Below are positions 23,575 to 31,983 of a stretch of DNA of 47,304 nt, piece by piece. Origin of the DNA: an uncultured beta proteobacterium. GTDB taxonomy: Bacteria > Pseudomonadota > Gammaproteobacteria > Burkholderiales > Burkholderiaceae_C. A model generated the notes under the pieces. The model ran no database searches, was not told where the DNA came from, and saw nothing but the letters and a program-made list of their open reading frames with translations. The position numbers were made by a program, and so were the translations under genes. Each line of letters begins with the position of its first letter. Position 1 is the stretch's first letter. The DNA lies in the NCBI GenBank assembly GCA_903938815.1, contig CAJAES010000121.1:1-47304 (forward strand), given 5' to 3'.

Positions 23575-25052
23575 GCCGGCTCCCCGAGTTTCAGTGCCGC
23601 ACCGCTGCGCGCCACGCGTTCCGCGGTGACGCGGGGTTCGCCTGCGGCGCGGGCTTCGAGCTCGGCGCGGTCGCGCAGGGCCTTGGCGGCGGAGATCTGC
23701 ACGAGCACCGGCTGGCGCTGCACGAGCGTCTGCAGCAGGGTCTGCGCTTCTTCGTCCCAGGGCCGCGTGTCGCCGCGATGGTCGCGGGCGGGAGTGGCCT
23801 CGATGCGGTCGAGCTCGGTGCCCAGAGGCAGGATGTGGAACAGCGCATCGAACAGCGCGTTGCAGAACTCCTGCACCAGGTAGGTGGCGCCGGCGTAGCC
23901 CATGAACGGCGTGCCGGTGGCGCGCCGGATGATGGCGCCCGGGAACGATGCAGGGATGTAGGCCGGCTTCGGGCCGTGGCCCGCGCCGCCGACCTCGGCC
24001 AGGTACATGCGCTCGTTGTAGGAGCCGAACATCACCAGCGGCGGCTGCGCGTGGACCATCTCGCGCACGGCGGCGTTGTCGGTCTTCTGGCCCGGCAGGC
24101 GCGACACCGCGAAGTTGCACGGCAGTCCGAGCTCGTCTTCCAGGAAGTGGCGGATACCGCGTGCGTAGGTCTCGCCGGCCACGACCGCGAAGTTCGCGGT
24201 GCCGAAGAAATCCTGCGTGACCGAGCGCCACAGGTCCCAGATCGGCTTGATGGTGGTGTGCTTCTCGCGCTCGATGAAGGGCTCGGGGTCGAGGTGCAGC
24301 AGTTCGCCGAGCTGGCGCAGGAAGGCAGTGGTGCTGTGCAGGCCGATGGGGGCCTGCAGGTAGGGCCGCTCGAGCGCTTCGCACAGCATGCGGCCGTACT
24401 CGCGGTACATGCAGACGTTGACGTCGGCGTCGGCCAGCTTGGCGACATCCGCCAGGTGGCTGCCGAGCGGGAAGACCATGTTGATCTCGCCGCCGATGCC
24501 CTCGACCAGGCGCCGGATCTCGGCCAGGTCGCTGGGCATGTTGAACTGCCCGTAGCAGGGGCCGATGATGTTCACGCGCGGCTTCTCGCCGGCGGGGCGC
24601 TCAGCGAACGGCGTACGGGCCGGCACGCGCTTGACGCCGTACTCCGTCCACAGCCAGTACATCGCGCGGTTGGCGCACTGCCACTGGTCTTCGTCGATGG
24701 TGCGCGGCAGGAAGCGCGCGATCGTCGTGCCTTCGGGCGTGACGCCGCCGCCGATCATCTCGGAGATGGAGCCCGTGACGACGACGCTGGGCAGGTCGGG
24801 GTCCAGCGTGGCGTGCGCCCGCTTCATGGAGCCTTCGGTGCCTTCGCGGCCGAGCTGTTCCTCGCCGAGGCCGGTGACGACGATGGGCAGTTCGTGCGGC
24901 GGCAGGCCGTCGGTGTAGTGCAGGACGCTGGTGACGGGCAGGTTCTCGCAACCCACCGGCCCGTCGATGACGACCTGCAGGCCCTTGATGGCCGTGAAGA
25001 CGTAGACGGCTCCCCAGTAGCCGCCGGCGCGATCGTGATCGAGGACGTACAT
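23571..25052 (-). CDS. bchZ: Chlorophyllide a reductase subunit Z
   Basis: 493 aa subunit of chlorophyllide a oxidoreductase, the nitrogenase-like enzyme that reduces the B ring of chlorophyllide a toward bacteriochlorophyll. It has the N-terminus MYVLDHDRAGGYWGAVYVFTA-type sequence, the [4Fe-4S] ligand Cys35 in GPVGCENLPV, and the P-cluster-like context SVLHYTDGLPPHE. With BchY it forms the catalytic heterotetramer. The ATG at 25052 follows a GC-rich hairpin (25058-25082) that could mask its ribosome binding site. A 75-bp gap separates it from bchY. Confidence 0.96.
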   Translation of the reverse strand: MYVLDHDRAGGYWGAVYVFTAIKGLQVVIDGPVGCENLPVTSVLHYTDGLPPHELPIVVTGLGEEQLGREGTEGSMKRAHATLDPDLPSVVVTGSISEMIGGGVTPEGTTIARFLPRTIDEDQWQCANRAMYWLWTEYGVKRVPARTPFAERPAGEKPRVNIIGPCYGQFNMPSDLAEIRRLVEGIGGEINMVFPLGSHLADVAKLADADVNVCMYREYGRMLCEALERPYLQAPIGLHSTTAFLRQLGELLHLDPEPFIEREKHTTIKPIWDLWRSVTQDFFGTANFAVVAGETYARGIRHFLEDELGLPCNFAVSRLPGQKTDNAAVREMVHAQPPLVMFGSYNERMYLAEVGGAGHGPKPAYIPASFPGAIIRRATGTPFMGYAGATYLVQEFCNALFDALFHILPLGTELDRIEATPARDHRGDTRPWDEEAQTLLQTLVQRQPVLVQISAAKALRDRAELEARAAGEPRVTAERVARSGAALKLGEPA

Positions 25053-25057
25053 GTCAG

Positions 25058-25082
25058 CGCCCGCCCATCCGCCCGGCGGGCG
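25058..25082 (-). promoter_or_regulatory. GC-only hairpin just upstream of bchZ
   Basis: Perfect 8-bp stem CGCCCGCC/GGCGGGCG (25058-25065 with 25075-25082) around a 9-nt loop, ending 5 bp from the bchZ start codon. It could limit BchZ initiation or protect the bchY 3' end. The structure is seen; the function is inference. Confidence 0.5.
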
Positions 25083-25127
25083 TCGAGAACCCGGATCCCG
25101 GGCGGCGAAGGGTGTGGACGAGACGGC

Positions 25128-26591
25128 TCATATCATCTCCTCGGCCTTGCGACGCTTCTGGATGCGGATGACCTGGCGCTTCGTCTCGGCGCGGAACTCG
25201 GGGCGCGCCACGGGGGTGTCTTCCCACACGCCGGCGTTGTCGCCCTGGCCGGTTTCGCCGAAGAACTCGCGCATCGTGTCGAAGCGGCCCTTGTTGGCGA
25301 TCGCGGCGTTGATCACCTGCGCCAGCGAACCTGCGCCCATCGGGCCCATCAACGGCCGGGCGGAGATGAGGTTCGTGAAGTACAGCGACGGGATCGTGGC
25401 TTCCTTCGCGGCCTGCACCACGGGCGTGGTGCCGATGGCGAGGTCGGGCTTGCATTCGCGCATCGCGGCCAGGTCCTGCTCGAGCGAGGCGCGGTACTGC
25501 ACGTGCACGCCGCGCGACTCCAGCCAGTCGAGGTCGGGCGCGCTCCATTCGGTCTTCGGGCAAGCGGTGCCGACGTAGGGCACTTCGGCGCCGCTCTCGA
25601 CCAGCAGCCGTGCCACGAGCAGCTCGCTGCCCTCGTAGCCGCTGACGGTGATGCGGCCCTTGATGGGCTTGGCGGCCAGCGCGGCGCGGATGGCACGCAG
25701 CCACTTGTTCTTGGACGCGTCGATCATGGCCTGGGGCACGTTGCACGCGACGCCGATCGCCTGCAGCCAGGCCTCGGTGCCGTCGTGGCCCACGGGCGCC
25801 GAAGGCACCACGCTGCGGCCGGCAGCCTTGAACTCGCGCACGCTGGCGGTATAGAAGGGGTGGATGGCGGCCACGGCGGCGCAATCGAGCGCGGCGTACA
25901 GCTCGCGCCATTCGCGCGTGGGCACCACGGGGCCGGCGGCCAGGCCCATGGGCTCGAGCATCATGCCGATGCCCACCGGGTCGGCCGGGAACATCTCGCC
26001 GAGCAGCGTGATGGTGGGCTTGTCACTGACGCCGCCGCGGGGCGCGGTCACGGGGCCGGCCTCTGCCTCGGCGCGCGCGTATTTCAGCATCGCACCGGCG
26101 AGAACGTCCTTGGCTTCCGCATGCGTGGGCACGCCGAAACCGGGCACGTCGATGCCGATGATGCGCACGCCGTTGATCTCTTTGGGCAGCAGCTGCAGCG
26201 GCACGCCGCTGGCCGTGGGCACGCAGAGGTTGATGATGACGATGGCGTCCAGCTTGGCTGGGTCGGCCTGCTTGTAGACGGCCTCGCGGATGTCCTCGAA
26301 CAGCTTGCCGGTGACGAGGGTCTCGCTGTTGAAGGGCACGTAGCCCACGCTGCGGCGGGCGCCGTAGAAGTGCGAGGTGAAGGTCAGGCCGTACACGCAA
26401 CACGCCGAACCCGAGAGGATGGTCTCGGTGCGCCGCATGCGCAGCCCCACGCGCAGCGACCCGAAGGCAGGGCACATGCTCTGCGGCTGGTCGTGCGGGC
26501 CCTTGGGGTAGTCCTGCGCGTACTGTTCCAGCGTGGCGCGGGTCGCCTCGGCGACGGCCTTGGCTTGTTCGGGGGCGGCGTGGCAGCTCAT
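25128..26591 (-). CDS. bchY: Chlorophyllide a reductase subunit Y
   Basis: 487 aa partner of BchZ. The N-terminal region has Cys40 (QSMCPAFGSLR) and Cys64/65 (SGSACCVYGL), the expected iron-sulfur ligands. FPADPVGIGMMLEPMGLAAGPVVP and GYEGSELLVARLLVESGAEV are typical nitrogenase-like NifD-fold segments. The ATG at 26591 lies 2 bp after the bchX stop, so the two genes are translationally coupled. The C-terminal basic tail (RIQKRRKAEEMI) is normal for BchY. Confidence 0.96.
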   Translation of the reverse strand: MSCHAAPEQAKAVAEATRATLEQYAQDYPKGPHDQPQSMCPAFGSLRVGLRMRRTETILSGSACCVYGLTFTSHFYGARRSVGYVPFNSETLVTGKLFEDIREAVYKQADPAKLDAIVIINLCVPTASGVPLQLLPKEINGVRIIGIDVPGFGVPTHAEAKDVLAGAMLKYARAEAEAGPVTAPRGGVSDKPTITLLGEMFPADPVGIGMMLEPMGLAAGPVVPTREWRELYAALDCAAVAAIHPFYTASVREFKAAGRSVVPSAPVGHDGTEAWLQAIGVACNVPQAMIDASKNKWLRAIRAALAAKPIKGRITVSGYEGSELLVARLLVESGAEVPYVGTACPKTEWSAPDLDWLESRGVHVQYRASLEQDLAAMRECKPDLAIGTTPVVQAAKEATIPSLYFTNLISARPLMGPMGAGSLAQVINAAIANKGRFDTMREFFGETGQGDNAGVWEDTPVARPEFRAETKRQVIRIQKRRKAEEMI

Positions 26592-26593
26592 GA

Positions 26594-27610
26594 TCAGGCC
26601 GCGTCGTAGATGACTTCGAGGGTGGGCTTGATGATTTCCGTCTTGCCCACCATGTCGAACAGCGTGGCCGGCTCCATCTTGAAGTCGCGCCCGGTCACTT
26701 CGGCCGAGAACAGGCCCAGGAGCTGGTCCTGCGTCTGCGGCTTCGGGCGCACCGGGGGCGCTTCGGCCACGTTGATGGCCAGTTCCTCGAACAGCGGCGC
26801 CCACTGCGTGCCGGGGCGGCCGATGATTTCGTAGCTGGCGCTCTTGCGGCGGATGTCCTCGTTGGCCGGGATGGTGGCCAGCACCGGGATGCCGGCGTTC
26901 TCGGCGAAGAGCTTGGCCTCGCCGGTGCCGTCGTCGCGGTTGATCACCACGCCGGCGACGCCGACGTTGCCGCCGAGCTTGCGGAAGTACTCGACCGCGC
27001 TGCAGACGTTGTTGGCGACATACAGCGACTGCAGGTCGTTGCTGGCGACGACGATGACCTTCTGGCACATGTCGCGCGCGATCGGCAGGCCGAAGCCGCC
27101 GCAGACGACGTCGCCCAGGAAGTCGAGCAGAACGAAGTCGAAGCCCCAGTCGTGGAAGCCCAGCTTTTCCAGCGTCTCGAAGCCGTGGATGATCCCGCGG
27201 CCGCCGCAGCCGCGGCCCACTTCTGGCCCGCCGAGTTCCATCGCGTAGACGCCGTCACGCTTGAAGCAGACGTCGCCGATGGCCACCGCTTCGCCGGCGA
27301 GCTTCTTCTTGCTGCTGGTCTCGATGATGGTGGGGCAGGCCTTGCCGCCGAACAGCAGGCTGGTGGTGTCGCTCTTCGGATCGCAGCCGATCAGCAGGAC
27401 CTTCTTGCCCTGCTGGGCCATCATGTAGCTGAGGTTTGCGAGCGTGAAGCTCTTGCCGATGCCGCCCTTGCCGTAGATCGCGATGATCTGGGTCGTCTTC
27501 GTGGCGGGCGACGTGGCGACCGGATCGGGCTCGATGGCGGCTTCTGCCTTCAGGCGCTCGTCGCGCATGAAGATCACGGGCGTGCCCTTCGAAACTTCGG
27601 TGGCATTCAT
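26594..27610 (-). CDS. bchX: Chlorophyllide a reductase iron protein
   Basis: 338 aa NifH-like ATP-dependent electron donor to BchYZ. P-loop YGKGGIGKS at about residues 46-54; switch regions DPKSDTT and DFLGDVVCGGFGLP. The [4Fe-4S] cluster is held between subunits by Cys135 (GRGCGGRG) and Cys170 (VVCGGFG). The N-terminal extension of about 40 residues before the P-loop distinguishes BchX from BchL. The ATG at 27610 overlaps the bchC stop (ATGA). Confidence 0.97.
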   Translation of the reverse strand: MNATEVSKGTPVIFMRDERLKAEAAIEPDPVATSPATKTTQIIAIYGKGGIGKSFTLANLSYMMAQQGKKVLLIGCDPKSDTTSLLFGGKACPTIIETSSKKKLAGEAVAIGDVCFKRDGVYAMELGGPEVGRGCGGRGIIHGFETLEKLGFHDWGFDFVLLDFLGDVVCGGFGLPIARDMCQKVIVVASNDLQSLYVANNVCSAVEYFRKLGGNVGVAGVVINRDDGTGEAKLFAENAGIPVLATIPANEDIRRKSASYEIIGRPGTQWAPLFEELAINVAEAPPVRPKPQTQDQLLGLFSAEVTGRDFKMEPATLFDMVGKTEIIKPTLEVIYDAA

Positions 27611-28557
27611 TGGCAGTGTCTCCAGTCGAGAACCATCTTCAGACAGCCCGCGTCGTCGAACGCGGTGCGGTAGGCGGCTTCGGCGTGCATGGGCTCGTCG
27701 AGGTGCGTGATGAGGCCGCCCAGTGAAAGGCGTCCGCCGTCGACGAGCTCCCGCACGGCCAGCAGATCGGGGCGCTGCCATTCGGCGGCGCAGCGGATCT
27801 GCGCTTCGCGCATGAAGGCCGGCGCGAACGCGAAGTTGAGCGGCTCGGTGTAGAAGCCCGCCAGCACGATCTCGCCGCCCGGGGCGAGACGCGCGACCAG
27901 GCGGTCAAGGATGCTGGCGTCGCCGCTGACGTCGTAGACGCTGCGGTAGTCGCGCCGCGTGTCGTCCTCGGGGCGCACGACGGCGTAGCCCTCGGTGCCA
28001 CCGCTGCGCTGCGGATTCGTTTCCCAGACCGTGGGCGGCGCGAAGCCCGCGACCACCGTCATGCGGGCCAGGAGACGGCCCAGGACGCCGTGTCCGACGA
28101 TGAGGTCGGGTGGCGTGATGCGCTCGCGCTTGCCGCCGCCCGCCACCGCGTGATAGGCCGTCGCGGCAAGTGCCAGCAGGACGGATTCCGCGCCTTGATC
28201 GGCCACGGTCATGACGCGGGATGCGTCGGAGACCAGGCGTCGCCCGGCACCACCGAACAGGCCGCGCACCTCGCCCCAGCACCGGGCGCCCGGCACGAAG
28301 ACCCGCTCGCCGATGCGGTGCTGCGCGCTCGGGCCGGCATCGACCACCCGGCCCACCGATTCGTAGCCCGGCACCAGCGGATAGCCCATGCCCGGGAAGG
28401 CCGGCATGCGGCCGCTGAAGAGCAGTTTCTCGGTCCCGGTGCTGATGCCGCTGTACTCGACCTCGACAACGACGTCGTTGTCGGCCGGGGGCGTGATCTC
28501 GAGCGTGCTCAGCACGATGCGCTCGGGGCGTTCGAGCACGATGGCCTGCGTCTTCAT
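27607..28557 (-). CDS. bchC: Bacteriochlorophyllide dehydrogenase
   Basis: 316 aa zinc-less medium-chain-type dehydrogenase that oxidises the C-3 hydroxyethyl group of the bacteriochlorophyllide to the acetyl group. The N-terminal GroES-like domain (EYSGISTGTEKLLFSGRMPAFPGMGYPLVPGYESVG) and the Rossmann region (LIVGHGVLGRLLARM) are clear. It is the first gene behind the second PpsR-controlled promoter (28644-28671). It overlaps bchX by 4 bp. Confidence 0.95.
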   Translation of the reverse strand: MKTQAIVLERPERIVLSTLEITPPADNDVVVEVEYSGISTGTEKLLFSGRMPAFPGMGYPLVPGYESVGRVVDAGPSAQHRIGERVFVPGARCWGEVRGLFGGAGRRLVSDASRVMTVADQGAESVLLALAATAYHAVAGGGKRERITPPDLIVGHGVLGRLLARMTVVAGFAPPTVWETNPQRSGGTEGYAVVRPEDDTRRDYRSVYDVSGDASILDRLVARLAPGGEIVLAGFYTEPLNFAFAPAFMREAQIRCAAEWQRPDLLAVRELVDGGRLSLGGLITHLDEPMHAEAAYRTAFDDAGCLKMVLDWRHCQ

Positions 28558-28639
28558 GGTGCGCGCCTCGGGTTCACCGGCGAAGGCGAAGCAGCCCCGG
28601 GGGGCTTCGTCGTTGTCGGGTGTTTTGCTGAACTCACAG

Positions 28640-28657
28640 TGTCATCCTAACGTGACA
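28640..28657. promoter_or_regulatory. PpsR/CrtJ palindrome, bchC-proximal
   Basis: TGT-N12-ACA site (TGTCATCCTAACGTGACA) with extended half-sites TGTCA/TGACA. It covers the -10 element of the bchC promoter. The consensus is established for PpsR/CrtJ; the site itself is read from the sequence. Confidence 0.85.
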
Positions 28658-28671
28658 CTGCGCTATGTCAA
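28644..28671 (-). promoter_or_regulatory. bchC promoter (sigma-70 type)
   Basis: On the minus strand, -35 TTGACA (plus-strand 28666-28671) and -10 TAGGAT (28644-28649) with a 16-bp spacer, about 87 bp upstream of the bchC ATG. Each element lies within a PpsR palindrome, which explains repression by direct occlusion. Confidence 0.75.
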
Positions 28672-28683
28672 GCAACGTGTACA
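28666..28683. promoter_or_regulatory. PpsR/CrtJ palindrome, bchC-distal
   Basis: TGT-N12-ACA site (TGTCAAGCAACGTGTACA), 8 bp from the proximal site, the spacing that allows cooperative binding of two PpsR dimers. It covers the -35 element. Confidence 0.8.
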
Positions 28684-28699
28684 TATCGGAACTTGGTGT

Positions 28700-29881
28700 T
28701 TACACGGAGCGACAGCGCGCCACGAGCAGGCCCGTCTGCAAGGGCAGATTCAGCTTGAGCTGACGCACCGGCCCGAAGCCCGCGGCCTCCATCAGAGCCG
28801 ACAGTTCCGCGGCGGTGCGCGGCCTGCCGTGGCCCATGGCCAGCAGGTAGAAGCCGAAGTAGGCGTCGCCCATGGCCTCGGCGCCGGTGACACCGGCCAT
28901 CGGCTCGGCGAGCAGCACGGTGCCGTCGTCCGGCAGGGCGCGGCGCACGGCGCGCAGCAGGCGCAGCACGCGATCGTCCGGATGGTCGAAGGCCACGCGG
29001 ATGAGCGAGACGATGTCCGCTCCGCGCGGGAGCTCGTCGTTGAAGAAGTCGCCGCCCAGGGCCTGCGAACGGCCACCCAGGCCGCAGGCCGCGAGCTGCG
29101 CGTGCGCCCGGTCGGCCACGGCGGGCAGATCGAAGAGCATCAGCTGCAGAGCCGGCGCCTGCGCCGCCACGGCCGCCAGGAAGCGGCCCTCGCCGCCGCC
29201 GACGTCGAGCAGCCGGGTGTGGGCGCGGAAGTCGTAGGCCGCCAGAACCTCCTGGGCGACCAGCGGCTGCGAGGCCGACATCAGGCGCGAGTACTCGGCC
29301 ACGCGCTCGGGCGACAAGGCCGACACCGGTGCTGCGGCATCCACGGCCGCGTAGGGCCAGTAGCCGGCCATCGCCGCCTGGCGGTCGCCGCGAAGCAGGG
29401 CCACGGGGTCGGCCAGGTCGGCATAGAGCGTGGCGTGGTGTTCGATCATCGCGTGCAGGCCGGTGTTGCCCACCAGCGGCGCGCCAAGGCGGCCCAGCGC
29501 GTAGCGGCCGCCGGAGCGCGCGTCGAGCAGTTCCAATGCCGCGGCGGCAGCGCACAGGCGCTCGGCCATGGCCACGGGCAGACCGGTCAACTGCGCGATC
29601 TCGCCCAGCGTACGCGGGCCGCCGGCCAGCCGGTCGAAAAGGTGCAGCCGCACGCAGGCCAGCAGCACTTGCGTGTAGACGAATCCGGCCATCAGGTCGA
29701 AGAGTTCTCCGGCCTGGCGGCGCACCACGGGCCGCGTGAGCGCGAAGGCCGCCGCGCGCCGCTGGAACGCGGGGTCGGCCACCTGCCGGTTGCGCCAGTC
29801 GCGCCAGCGCTCGCGCCATTGCGCCAGCCAGCCTACGGGCGCCGCCCGCGGCGGAATGATCGCGGTCACTGGCGCCGTCAT
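28700..29881 (-). CDS. crtF: Hydroxyneurosporene O-methyltransferase
   Basis: 393 aa SAM-dependent O-methyltransferase that methylates the C-1 hydroxyl of demethylspheroidene-type carotenoids. An N-terminal helical dimerisation region (about 20-140) is followed by the SAM motif LLDVGGGEGRFLAAV and a DLPAVADRAH loop; GDFFNDELPRGADIV fits the next Rossmann strands. The ATG at 29881 is 1 bp past the crtE stop. The end overlaps no gene and is followed directly by the bchC promoter region. Confidence 0.94.
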   Translation of the reverse strand: MTAPVTAIIPPRAAPVGWLAQWRERWRDWRNRQVADPAFQRRAAAFALTRPVVRRQAGELFDLMAGFVYTQVLLACVRLHLFDRLAGGPRTLGEIAQLTGLPVAMAERLCAAAAALELLDARSGGRYALGRLGAPLVGNTGLHAMIEHHATLYADLADPVALLRGDRQAAMAGYWPYAAVDAAAPVSALSPERVAEYSRLMSASQPLVAQEVLAAYDFRAHTRLLDVGGGEGRFLAAVAAQAPALQLMLFDLPAVADRAHAQLAACGLGGRSQALGGDFFNDELPRGADIVSLIRVAFDHPDDRVLRLLRAVRRALPDDGTVLLAEPMAGVTGAEAMGDAYFGFYLLAMGHGRPRTAAELSALMEAAGFGPVRQLKLNLPLQTGLLVARCRSV

Positions 29882-29882
29882 G

Positions 29883-30773
29883 TCACGAAGCAGCCGTGGC
29901 CAGCTTGCGCACGCGCTCGCCCCAGGCGCGGGGCACCAGGCGCTCGCCCTCGGCATGCACCAGGGCGCGCAGCTGCGAGGCGCCGCGGCAAGGCGGCACC
30001 GCCTCGATGGCGCAGGCCACCAGACGGTCGAAGTGGGCAATGGCGCCGGCCAGGCCGTGCTCGGCGGCGGAACTGGGCCGGCCGAGGGCGACGTCCCGGC
30101 CGGTGGGCTTGCCCAGCAGCACGGGGTCGGCCATCACGTCGCGGATGTCGTCGGCCACCTGGTAGGCCTCGCCCAGCCACTCACCCAGTGCGCGCCAGAT
30201 GTCGCCGTGCGAGCCGGCGGCTTCGGCGCCCGCCATGGTGGCGGCGGAAAAGAGCGCGCCGGTCTTGGCGCGCTGGTAATCCGACAGCGCCACCCGGGGT
30301 TCGCACTCCCAGGCCTGCCCTGCGGTGATGCCGTGAGGCGCGCCGACCCCGCGCGCCAGCGTGCCCAGCAGGCGCGGCAGACGCAGGGGGCTGCGGGTGC
30401 CGCCCATGCCCAGCGCCTGGAAGGCCAGCACGATGAGGCCGTCGCCACTGAGCACGGCCAGGCGTTCGCCGAAGGCCGCGTGCACGGACGGCTGGCCGCG
30501 GCGCAGAGGCGCGTCGTCGAAGCAAGGCAGGTCGTCGTGCACGAGCGACGCGCAGTGCAGCAGCTCGATGGCGGCTGCGGCGGCGTCGGTCAGGCCGGGG
30601 TCGTCGTCGCCGCAGGCGCGGGCCACGGCCACGCACAGCTGTGGGCGGATGCGGGCGCCGCCCGGAAACACCGCGTGGCGCATGGCCGCAGCCAGTCTGG
30701 GCGGGCTGCCCGGCGCCTCGCAGAGGGCGACAGCGGCCTGAAGTGCCTGCTCGATGCGGGTCAAGGTCTCCAT
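29883..30773 (-). CDS. crtE: Geranylgeranyl diphosphate synthase
   Basis: 296 aa prenyltransferase that makes GGPP for carotenoids (and potentially the bacteriochlorophyll tail). The first Asp-rich motif is in SLVHDDLPCFDD and the second in YQVADDIRDVM; GGARIRPQL and FQALG are also typical. The ATG at 30773 has GGAGG 6-7 bp upstream. It is the first gene of the PGC superoperon and sits behind a promoter with two PpsR palindromes. Confidence 0.95.
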   Translation of the reverse strand: METLTRIEQALQAAVALCEAPGSPPRLAAAMRHAVFPGGARIRPQLCVAVARACGDDDPGLTDAAAAAIELLHCASLVHDDLPCFDDAPLRRGQPSVHAAFGERLAVLSGDGLIVLAFQALGMGGTRSPLRLPRLLGTLARGVGAPHGITAGQAWECEPRVALSDYQRAKTGALFSAATMAGAEAAGSHGDIWRALGEWLGEAYQVADDIRDVMADPVLLGKPTGRDVALGRPSSAAEHGLAGAIAHFDRLVACAIEAVPPCRGASQLRALVHAEGERLVPRAWGERVRKLATAAS

Positions 30774-30806
30774 CACGATCCTCCGCCCGACGGGAGGACC
30801 GCCAGG

Positions 30807-30824
30807 TGTCAATCTCGCGATACA
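30807..30824. promoter_or_regulatory. PpsR/CrtJ palindrome, crtE-proximal
   Basis: TGT-N12-ACA site (TGTCAATCTCGCGATACA). It lies downstream of the predicted -10 of the crtE promoter, 34 bp before the start codon. Confidence 0.8.
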
Positions 30825-30832
30825 GACGCGAG

Positions 30833-30850
30833 TGTCAATCTATTCTGACA
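30833..30850. promoter_or_regulatory. PpsR/CrtJ palindrome, crtE-distal
   Basis: TGTCAATCTATTCTGACA, with perfect 5-bp half-sites TGTCA/TGACA, 8 bp from the proximal site. It covers the predicted -10 element. Confidence 0.88.
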
Positions 30851-30869
30851 CTCTGTTGAGGCCTGTCAA
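30841..30869 (-). promoter_or_regulatory. crtE promoter (sigma-70 type)
   Basis: On the minus strand, -35 TTGACA (30864-30869) and -10 AGAATA (30841-30846) with a 17-bp spacer. The -10 is inside a PpsR palindrome. Confidence 0.65.
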
Positions 30870-31126
30870 GCCAAGGTGTGATTCAGTGGTCGATGGACCG
30901 AGTCGGAAGCAGACACCCGGTCCCGACACGCGACATCGACGAAGCAGTCCTTGCCACCGGTCACCACTCTCGCTTGCCCCTTGGCGTAGAAGCTCGGCGA
31001 ATCAACGAGTCGACGGGGTCCCACTGGCCTCAGCCAGTCGATCAGGACGCTTGCCGAGGCGGCGGAGTCCACCGCGAGGGGAAACACCTGCCGTCGACCT
31101 CTTGCCAGGCCCATGAACCGCCCCAC
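30866..31126 (-). other. Doubtful 86-codon ORF / gene remnant
   Basis: The stretch between the crtE promoter and the lipoprotein gene holds an open frame of 86 codons (longer without a start requirement, from about 31180). It contains a plausible protein-like segment (RRQVFPLAVDSAASASVLID, KDCFVDVACRDRV). Its stop codon lies inside the -35 hexamer of the crtE promoter. There is no good ribosome binding site and I recognise no family. It may be a decayed gene, or spurious. Apart from this I see nothing in 30870-31180. Confidence 0.2.
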
Positions 31127-31180
31127 GGGCAGCGATCTGGTGACCCATGGTCCCTGACCGATTCGTGGTCCGATGAAGTA

Positions 31181-31684
31181 TCAGCTTACGACTGCATCCC
31201 TGAGCCGTGTTGCAAGTTCATCCGAAATTCCAACCCACCAACTTAGTCCCACGCGATTCGCCATCACGACCATTGGCGCATAAATCCAGAGGGCTGACGG
31301 ATGCCCATTATTTGTCGCGATGAAAATACCACCCGTACGTGCCTCCGTCATTCCGAGACTCTTCATTTCCAAACAGTTCTTCCGCCCCGAAAAATAGGTG
31401 CCATGCCAACTACGCGCAACTGCCACATATCGACCGGAGGACACTGTGTACTCGTTGTAGACCCGCATACGTCCGACGCGCCCAGTAATTCTGATGGACT
31501 CAGGAACATCCACACGGGCTTTGTCATCGCGCACCCATCGGAACTCCTGGGTTGCATAGTCCGCTTCAACCATGGGCAAAGTCGGATTGCCGTCCTCAGC
31601 GTAAGACGCGCAACCAGCAACCAAGGAAAATGTTGGCAAGATCGATGAAACGATGAAGTGCCGTCGATCACTTGAATTTCTCAT
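31181..31684 (-). CDS. Putative lipoprotein of unknown function in a low-GC patch
   Basis: 167 aa. A signal region with an Arg pair (RNSSDRRHFIVSSILPTFSLVAGC) ends in a lipobox LVAGC, so it is probably lipidated at Cys25. The mature part is beta-rich with one further Cys (KNCLEMKSLGM). GC content and codon use differ visibly from the rest of the window (much closer to 50% GC), suggesting recent acquisition. I recognise no family. No gene overlaps it, and it has no operon partner. Confidence 0.65.
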   Translation of the reverse strand: MRNSSDRRHFIVSSILPTFSLVAGCASYAEDGNPTLPMVEADYATQEFRWVRDDKARVDVPESIRITGRVGRMRVYNEYTVSSGRYVAVARSWHGTYFSGRKNCLEMKSLGMTEARTGGIFIATNNGHPSALWIYAPMVVMANRVGLSWWVGISDELATRLRDAVVS

Positions 31685-31983
31685 GGCAGGCCAAAACCAA
31701 TCCAGCAGTTGATCTCAAATTTCCGAGCGCTCAAGACATGTCAAAGCATTACGTTCAGAAATGAAATGGACAGGTGGTCAGGAGAAGAATGAAACTCATA
31801 GGCGCACGACTTTATTGAATCGCAGCTGACATAAAATCAGAACTCAACAGGAGTTGAGTCAACCTAGAGTAAATATCCCTGCCACCGTCACCTCATACTT
31901 TCGCGGATGGTTGGCCTCTTCCACATCCACCACACGGGCGATGACACAGCGATCTGCGGTCAATCCGGACGCACGCGCCGCTG
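31685..31983. other. Low-GC intergenic stretch
   Basis: About 300 bp with AT-rich tracts. Apart from the inverted repeat at 31842-31859 I see no gene, RNA or mobile-element feature. Confidence 0.6.
31842..31859 (-). terminator. Possible Rho-independent terminator
   Basis: Perfect 7-bp inverted repeat ACTCAAC/GTTGAGT around a 4-nt loop. On the minus strand it is followed by a T-rich stretch (TCTGATTTTAT), so it could end the transcript of the acyl-CoA synthetase and ketopantoate-reductase-like genes, 125 bp past their last stop. The stem is short and not GC-rich. Confidence 0.35.

Noticed and set aside
23556..26609. 1017-codon plus-strand open frame over bchY and bchZ
   Set aside because: Antisense shadow of clear bchYZ coding sequence; no domain pattern.
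28388..30328. 646-codon plus-strand open frame over crtF, crtE and the bchC promoter
   Set aside because: Antisense composition, and it would run through the promoter and the PpsR sites.
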